37,197 nucleotides of DNA from Trebouxia sp. TZW2008. Lineage: Eukaryota; Chlorophyta; Trebouxiophyceae; Trebouxiales; Trebouxiaceae. Under the pieces are notes generated by a model that ran no database searches, had not been told where the DNA came from, and saw only the letters and a program-made list of their open reading frames with translations. A program made the position numbers and the translations under genes. The stretch covers positions 518 to 37,714 of the forward strand of contig BDIU01000353.1 of the NCBI GenBank assembly GCA_002118135.1, in the 5' to 3' direction. Of this stretch, positions 32,101 through 37,197 are shown in pieces (the stretch's first letter is position 1; the number at the start of each line of letters is the position of its first letter).

Positions 32101-34277
32101 AGCCACAGCCTCGTAACATGCAGCACAACAGCTTGCAGATAAGTCCTATTTGCACTGGAGATGTGACATGACTTCTGCAGCAAGCAACATCTGTATCTCA
32201 TTTTATGTCTGCTGTTTTGATACCTTTTGATGGACATGACATGCTATGTGTGAGTTCACGCAGCCACCTGAAAGTGGAGCAATGCAGCTAGGTGTTGTCC
32301 ATGACAGCTGGTTTGCCAACTTGTGTGAATCTGTTCAGCTACACTGCAAGCCGTAGAACATTTATCATCTAGTTGATACATGCTGCAGGAACCTGGAATC
32401 TGAAGCAGTCTGGCTATGTGTATTCCATCACAGCTGGTCCGTATGGCACTGTGCTAGCTCTATGCTGGGCGCATAGAGAAAACCCTCTGGAAGAAGAGGT
32501 GAATGTGGTCCTGTTGTCATCAGATTCTTCAGGTGATTGCACAAACAGCAAGATGTAGGGCTCTGTACTGGCTTTGGACACAAGGATATGGAGCCAGTTT
32601 ATTGCTTTTTGTGGCCCTTAATTGCTTCTGTAAGTGAACGACAGGGTTGAGGTCTTGAGGTTTCGTTAGCAAGCATGTAATGAAGATCAAGGTCAAAGTC
32701 CTTCAAGGGCTATGCAGATCAACCCAGCTCATGACTGCTTTCATGCTGTGTTGCTCATCTGCCAAGTGCACAGCATGCGTCTGCTACAGGTAATTCTTGT
32801 ATATGTAGTGATGTTTAGGTGTATGTACCAAAGGATTACTGTCTGTCACGCTTTAACTGTACACAATCAGCAAGCAACAATGTTGCTTGTGGGGGTACAG
32901 GTGGGGCAGAGCAGACTTGGCGATTAGAGGGGGTGGGGTCCTCCCATGACCTTGCCATCACAGCCTCCCCCATGCCCATCCAAGGCACTGGAGACCGCAC
33001 CATTGCTGTCTATGTCGCCGAGACGAAGCCTTCTGGCAGCATGCTGCGCAAATTTCTGTTTGTTCCAGCAGGTTTGTCTTCAACTATAACCTGCCCTGCA
33101 TGCGCTTGGGTACCTTTTCAGTGCTGCGACAAAGTTTGCTGGCAGTATGCTATGCAAGTTCACTCTAGCAGCTAGCAGGTTAGGCTTGGACTGCAGACTG
33201 CATCACATGCTCTTGAGCATGCTGCGCTACTTTCCTTTTGCTTAAGCATGTTGAATATGCATTGCAGAACGCTTTGCAACGTCTTGAGCAGCCAATGTTC
33301 CTTTGCATGGTGTCTGGCACTCAATGCCCTGTTGTGAGCTGCTTGAGACAATCCGCATGCTGTGCATGCAGAAATTGAAGCAACTAATGAGCCTCTGCAT
33401 GCTGTCCGGCACCCAATGCTCTGTTGTAAGCTGCTTGAGACAATCCGCATGCCGTGCATGCAGAAAGTGAAGCAAGGTGCTTAGCAGTGCCTGTTGATGC
33501 CTCTTTGATGTGTCTTACTATATTTGGCTAGGCAGCAGCTGTCACATGTGATGCTGTCCTGTGTGCATAGCCGCTGTGCCCTAACTTCACAATCATAAGA
33601 CTGTAACATAAGACCACAAAACCATGGTTTGGTAACATAAGACCACAACAACTGGGTAACACTGTAACATGAAACCACAATGACATGGCAATGCATTGCT
33701 TGTAGGGATGAGCATGGATGATATGGTTGAAGCAGGAGTGAGTGAAGGAAAGGTAGTTGAAGAGCTCATACCCCAGGGTCATGGAGTTGAGGCACATTTG
33801 GCGCAGGCCCAGATGACTCATGACGGCAGCACTGAAGAAATGCCCAATGTTTCTGCCCACAAACTTTCTGCAGCACCGTCATTCGCTGAATCAACTGATG
33901 TTTACGGGGCAACAACTCATCAAGTTGAGGCTTTGGATCACAGCCATGGCACAGCAGATCAACAGCTCCCAGCCATTGCGGCATCTGACAACCCTGACCA
34001 CGCAGTCAGTGTACATGATGAGGATCTGAAAGGGCACCTGCCCGGCACCTCTGATGAGTCAGATGTATCGTATGGCACAATTGAAAAGTCCAAACAACAC
34101 ACACAGACAGTCAAAAACGGTGTCTTTGGACACCAGAGTGCTGTGACTGCCCAAAACAGAGGAGCCTTATCACAACTATTTTCATTTGGCCTGCCATTTG
34201 TTGGCATTTTTGCTGTTGCAGCTGTTCTGCTCTGGAAACGCCTTGGAGATGTGTCATCCCATCAGTCTGTTGTGTGA
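26106..34277 (+). CDS. PAM: bifunctional peptidylglycine alpha-amidating monooxygenase (PHM-PAL)
   Basis: Exons 26106-26361, 26723-26901, 27917-28137, 28567-28862, 29199-29548, 30617-30823, 31648-31876, 32389-32532, 32901-33071 and 33706-34277 join in phase to 874 aa. Residues 1-33 are a signal peptide with a Leu-rich core. PHM: copper ligands VHHMLLF (80-81), VHY (147), HTH (213/215) and DEMC Met (about 289). PAL: FHRG Arg (about 398), MPHGL (452), DGYCNSR Tyr (518), IPHSL (547), ADRE Arg (563) and SSHDL, which are the catalytic and zinc residues known in animals. An acidic linker, then a C-terminal span (about 842-861) and a short basic tail, make it a type I membrane protein of the secretory route. 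PHM hydroxylates a C-terminal glycine and PAL cleaves it, leaving an amidated peptide. The junction of exons 4 and 5, between the domains, is the least certain. Confidence 0.9.
26610..26690 (+). repeat. short direct repeat in PAM intron 1
   Basis: GAGATCATGCTATAACATAG and GAGATCATTCTATGACATAG occur about 52 bases apart, upstream of exon 2. No exon similarity is seen. Confidence 0.7.
27287..27393 (+). repeat. CAG/CAA/CAC-type microsatellite in PAM intron 2
   Basis: An impure run of CAG, CAA and CAC triplets spans about 107 bases in the intron 26902-27916. It keeps triplet periodicity and is flanked by GGCAATGGCAATGGCAATG. It could be read as poly-Ala or poly-Gln, but the splice phases of exons 2 and 3 leave it out of the protein. 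Confidence 0.85.
28305..28370 (+). repeat. dispersed intronic repeat, copy 1 (PAM intron 3)
   Basis: AATAAAAATTACACG, GTGTGCTAGGTGTGTG and CTTGTCC occur in the same order and spacing as at 31242-31312 in intron 6 of the same gene. No exon matches it, so it is a non-coding dispersed repeat. Confidence 0.7.
28919..29012 (+). repeat. copy of part of PAM exon 4
   Basis: The segment matches 28736-28830 and encodes HSHEMCNLYLMLCSQLP, against HNDEMCNLYLMLYSQLP in the exon, so it repeats the region with the copper-ligand Met. It lies in the next intron. Similarity fades before the donor region. Confidence 0.85.
29630..29712 (+). repeat. copy of the PAM exon 5 donor edge
   Basis: ATGGAAGGCATGTAGCT to TTCCAGCCATTGTACAG matches 29486-29548. 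At the junction AATCAG|GTGTG has become AATCAGATACG, so the donor is lost. A T-rich insertion separates the two halves. Confidence 0.85.
30080..30590 (+). repeat. three tandem copies of PAM exon 6 (5' part)
   Basis: Units at about 30080-30245, 30248-30415 and 30420-30590 precede the true exon at 30617. Each carries GACAC, a form of TTCCAGCTGG, GTGGACTTTGAGGGCAAC and CTGCATCAAGC. Unit 1 and unit 3 keep a GTGCAG acceptor; unit 2 has GTGTTG. Beyond CATCAAGC the units share CAGAGCAGA and GATGAATGAATGA, while the exon continues to KFDAAG. Frames are broken in places. The period is about 170 bases. Confidence 0.92.
31242..31312 (+). repeat. dispersed intronic repeat, copy 2 (PAM intron 6)
   Basis: Second copy of the element at 28305-28370, in the same orientation, with AATAAAAATTGG, ATGTGCTAGGTGTGTG and CTTGTCC. 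Confidence 0.7.
31490..31594 (+). repeat. copy of the PAM exon 7 acceptor edge
   Basis: The segment encodes VVVANDDTSFVVDAYCNSMV, against VVVANDGTIFVADGYCNSRV in exon 7, and is preceded by an intact ATGCAG acceptor. The copy starts about 150 bases upstream. It is open for over 30 codons and changes the Gly-Tyr-Cys catalytic segment to Ala-Tyr-Cys. Confidence 0.9.
33132..33184 (+). repeat. copy of the PAM exon 9 donor edge
   Basis: ACAAAGTTTGCTGGCAGTATG to AGCAGCTAGCAG|GTTAGG resembles 33020-33077, the end of exon 9 with its donor. The GT is retained. It starts about 60 bases past the real donor. Confidence 0.75.
33290..33475 (+). repeat. two-copy tandem repeat, about 90 bp, PAM intron 9
   Basis: GAGCTGCTTGAGACAATCCG at about 33337 recurs as AAGCTGCTTGAGACAATCCG at about 33427, within longer units that include CTCAATGCCCTGTTGT and the matching CCCAATGCTCTGTTGT. 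No exon similarity is seen. Confidence 0.85.
33600..33680 (+). repeat. short repeat array, GTAACATAAGACCACAA
   Basis: Three copies of GTAACATRARACCACAA lie within 80 bases, directly before the acceptor of the last PAM exon. They contain TGTAAC and lack pyrimidine tracts. Confidence 0.8.
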
Positions 34278-34983
34278 TGGTCAATGCTCTTTTGCCGTTT
34301 TGTTGAAATTATGTTGGCTGTCTTTGATCATGCCGACACCATGTACGTGCAAGCAGAATTAACAGCCTCATTTTGACGATGTGCTGTGACAGTGAGCATC
34401 AAGTGTGAGAAAACTTCCATGCTGGATCATGTTGCAAATCATGATTCTCCTCGAAGTGGCCGTCGGACGCTGATTGCGATGTTGGCAATGTCAGCGCGTG
34501 TTGGTACAAGCGGTGTCTCAATTTTACCATATGAATATGAGCTTTTACCGGCAACAAATGTCGCTGTGGAGCACGGGCAGGCAAAGGCAGCTACTGAACA
34601 GTGCTTGAATTCCAAGAGGTGGGCGCCATGCTAGACATGCTTTGACATAAGATGACATGTGACCATGCGAATTAGTACCAAATTCAAATTTTGCGTTTGG
34701 GATTTGCACGAGCCTCAGCCAGGTGGAAGTCAGCACCGTAGGTGACCGAGGTGGCATGCATGCGCTGCCCGGAATGCCATCGTCAGGCTACCTGCGCACG
34801 GCTCACGGACACAAGTAGTTTTCCAAGCATACAAAAAGCACAACGCGCCTTGCAAGCTAAACACGAGTGCAGCTGTCTCCAGGCGGATCTGACGAGGCTG
34901 TGATCCTTGCTTAAGCTGCTCGCATTCAGTGCAGAGCCATCTACAACTTGGAAAAAGCGTGATTCATCCACGTACATAGCAGC
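34278..34983. other. PAM 3' flank and promoter of the Gly-rich gene
   Basis: The frame at 34386-34634 starts at GTG and shows no domain. I found no clear TGTAA on the plus strand here. The last about 200 bases should hold the promoter of the gene at 34984. Confidence 0.35.
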
Positions 34984-35766
34984 ATGGGGGCTTGCTTCGG
35001 CTCGCCCGGTCGGCAGCAGTATGGTGGAGGACGATACGGACAGCAAGGTCAGCAAGGTTATGGGATGCAACAGGGATACGGACAACAAGGCTACGCTCAA
35101 CAAGGATATCCTATGCAGCAAGGCTATGGGATGCAGCAAGGCTACGGTCAACCAGGTGAGCATGCCAAATGATTGGCTTGAGAATGCCTGCAATCTGAGC
35201 TGTGGTAGCATCTGACTCTTCAGCACGCCTATGGCAAGCTGCTGCTGTTTGGTCACTTCATGGCTGAAATGAACAATATCAACCCCGATGGCTTCCATCT
35301 TGCTCTGGCTGCAGCAGAGTCACGGAACAGACTTGTCTGTCCTGTCTGCCAATCCACATCATGCACTACTCAAATGTGACATTTGGCAAACCCATTGCAA
35401 CTGACATCATCACAGAGTGCTGCTTAAGCGTAACTCTTTGCTGACCATCAGAATCCAACAAAAGCGCAACCGCCTTTCACACTTGATGTTGCAGGCATGA
35501 TGGGTGGAGGAGGCATGATGGGAGGTGGGGGTAGAATGGGGGGTATGGGTGGTGGAAGGATGGGTGGCGGGGGCATGTTGCCTGGAGCGCTTTTAGGTGG
35601 CGGAGCAGGTCTGCTTGGAGGTGCACTTATAGGAGACGCAATGGCTGATGATGGTGGCGGTGGTGGTGATGATGGTGGTGGCTACGGTGGTGGTGGTGGT
35701 TTTGGTGATGATGGCGGTGGTGGGGGTGGATTTGGAGGTGGTGATGATGGTGGAGGAGGCTTTTAG
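34984..35766 (+). CDS. small Gly/Gln/Tyr-rich protein with acylation-type N-terminus
   Basis: Exons 34984-35155 and 35495-35766 join in phase to 147 aa. The start MGACFGSPG has Gly2 and Cys4, as in N-myristoylated and palmitoylated membrane-anchored proteins; residue 6 is Gly where Ser is preferred, so this is a prediction. Residues about 15-57 are repeats of [10 protein letters not shown] type, compositionally like prion-like tails. Exon 2 starts with Gly-Met-rich repeats ([11 protein letters not shown]), then a short hydrophobic Gly-zipper-like segment ([20 protein letters not shown]), and ends in acidic Asp-Gly repeats with FGG. Plant proteins combining GYP repeats with a Gly-rich hydrophobic segment exist, but I cannot assign a function. 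The tandem paralogue at 37098 supports a real gene. No enzyme motif is visible. Confidence 0.75.
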
Positions 35767-37097
35767 ACAATGCCACGCTCTGCACGCTGTGCTCTGCCAC
35801 TGCCACTTTCATAACCCCTTCTTGAGGACACGCTGTCAAGACTTTCTCTCGCTCTGGGCATGTTTCCTTTCCACTGTCCTATACTCTTTTGGTCACCTGT
35901 TATGGAGACTGCTTGTCATGCTGGGCTGATTCAGTACACAAGATCCTTCAAGCTTGGCCTACATTGGCAGCTTTGAGTGAGACCTATGACACTCTGGTCA
36001 TTGTCATTGCAGTTTTGTGTCAGCGGGGTCTGCACATTTGGTTTGCCAGCATACATAGGCTTGAGCAACATCAGCATCATGGCACTTTCACTTTAGGAAA
36101 TTCTGTGGAAAGATCAGGACTAAAGTAAGCTGTTTTGCTGTGTACACAGCTCGGCTGCAGATTCACAGATTAGGCTGTTTGTGCGATTTCAAGGCAAGGC
36201 AGGCTTAACCTGCAGTCACAACTGCACAGCAAGTTTGAGATGTTGATGGTTTGGTGCTCCCATCGCAACAAGTTGCAATTTGATGCCGTATCTCAGTCTA
36301 CAGTCATTTGGTTCTGTGTCCTGGAATCCAACTTTACTAAGTCTTTGTCTGCATTGCTGGTTTACTTCTGGGCACAAATGTGGTTGAACAGATTGTACAG
36401 CAGCCTTTGTTTTTGTGACAGCAAGACTTTTTGCTCTGCAACACCATGTAAGTATTTGAGAAAGCATCTTGTGCCTCAATCTGTCAGTTGAATTTATGCT
36501 GACTGACTAGCTGAAACGATCTTATGTGTCATGACAGGCAGATGTATGTTTAAAACCCCAATGGCCTAGGTTGTGGGATGCCGACACACTTTAGGGCATT
36601 CTTGCGGAGCATGAAGGCTTGCTTGTAGTGATGTCACAATAGGGACCACGTGCACAACTTCGAGCCCTCCATAACAGGAGCAATGCAGCAGTTGCACCAA
36701 TGATGTCGCAATGCCTGCAGAGACTGTCAACTTTTTGCTGCCCCGAATCAATTGCCTTTCTTGTTGGGCAATGTGCAACAGCGCAAGATGTGCTTGCAGC
36801 TCAAGGAAGGAAGGGCTCAATGAATAGTTAATTTGCATTTTTGGAGTGAGAACAACTGTTGATTCTGCCCAGTCAACGGCTTTGCGCAATGCAACACGAT
36901 TAGGCTAGAAGTCCCTGCGACCCGGGCCGCGCGTGTCCAAAAACGTCACTGAGCCTGTATATCATTTGAGTGGCCTTGCGATCAAATTGAGAAACCAACT
37001 ACTTCGACTTGAGTTGATCTTCAGATTCAAATCTCCAGTGCTTCCAGACACACTGTTCAGCGCATAGAAAGCCGATCCTTCCCAGCGGCTTGCACCT
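35767..37097. other. intergenic between the two Gly-rich paralogues
   Basis: A TGTAA at 36448-36452 is a possible poly(A) signal. Several frames of 80-107 codons (such as 36566-36889 on the minus strand) have no recognisable features. Short similarity to 34920-34983 just before the second start codon suggests that leader sequence was duplicated with the gene. Confidence 0.4.
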
Positions 37098-37197
37098 ATG
37101 GGAGGCTGCTTCGGCTCTCCGGCAGGCAAGCCGCAGTACGGCCAACAACAGGGGTACGGCCAGCAAGGATATGGTCAGCAAGGATATCCTGCACAGG
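37098..37197 (+). CDS. tandem paralogue of the Gly/Gln/Tyr-rich gene, cut by window end
   Basis: The visible 33 codons begin MGGCFGSPAGKPQYGQQ and continue in QQGYGQQGY repeats, clearly the same family as the gene at 34984 and in the same orientation. Gly2 and Cys4 are conserved. The window ends at CACAGG, where the sister gene has its splice donor (CCAG|GTGAG), so the visible part is probably the nearly complete first exon. The rest lies outside the window. Confidence 0.8.
   Translation, partial: MGGCFGSPAGKPQYGQQQGYGQQGYGQQGYPAQ

Noticed and set aside
34386..34634. 82-codon plus-strand frame after PAM
   Set aside because: It begins at GTG, has no motif, and fits a 3' UTR position.
35627..35839. 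His-rich minus-strand frame
   Set aside because: It is the antisense of the Gly/Asp repeat codons of the Gly-rich gene.

Overview
This is nuclear DNA of a eukaryote, most likely a green alga. Its genes have many introns with GT...AG borders, acceptors are mostly (T)GCAG, and the protein set is that of the plant lineage: a SufE-quinolinate synthase fusion with a plastid leader, a plastid DUF3067 protein and a PPR protein. It also carries a bifunctional PHM-PAL peptide-amidating enzyme, known from green algae but not land plants. A core chlorophyte, perhaps a trebouxiophyte, is my inference; the species cannot be told from the window. All gene models below were spliced by hand from reading-frame phase, junction motifs and remembered family architecture, without transcripts or searches.

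Layout. 1-940 (+) holds a broken protein-kinase-like domain, and 1515-1919 (+) an unrecognised Cys-rich fragment. 2106-6886 (-) is quinolinate synthase fused to SufE (SUFE3/QS, 8 exons, 722 aa). 7877-9046 (-) is a DUF3067 plastid protein (5 exons). 9556-11452 (+) is a two-RRM Musashi/DAZAP1-like RNA-binding protein (3 exons) with a Q/S/P-rich tail. 12595-19069 (-) is a large RWD-like/CHY-zinc-finger protein (9 exons, 865 aa). 19543-24810 (+) is a PPR protein (8 exons, 926 aa). 26106-34277 (+) is a bifunctional peptidylglycine alpha-amidating monooxygenase (10 exons, 874 aa, signal peptide and C-terminal membrane span). 34984-35766 (+) is a small Gly/Gln/Tyr-rich protein with an MGxC acylation-type start, and 37098-37197 (+) is the first exon of a tandem paralogue cut by the window end.

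The genes do not form an operon or shared pathway; spacing suggests divergent promoters at 9047-9555 and 19070-19542 and convergent 3' ends at 11453-12594 and about 1920-2105.

The most unusual property is structural. At least eleven exons in four independent genes are accompanied, in the adjacent intron or 3' flank, by one to four degenerate tandem copies, usually of the exon edge that carries the splice junction. I call these exon echoes. Two copies in the CHY gene still have a splice acceptor, a donor and an open frame of exactly 96 nt, so they could act as cassette exons. A second unusual element is a near-perfect 42-bp inverted repeat with a 16-nt loop inside an intron of the quinolinate synthase gene, resembling a small-RNA hairpin or a fresh fold-back.
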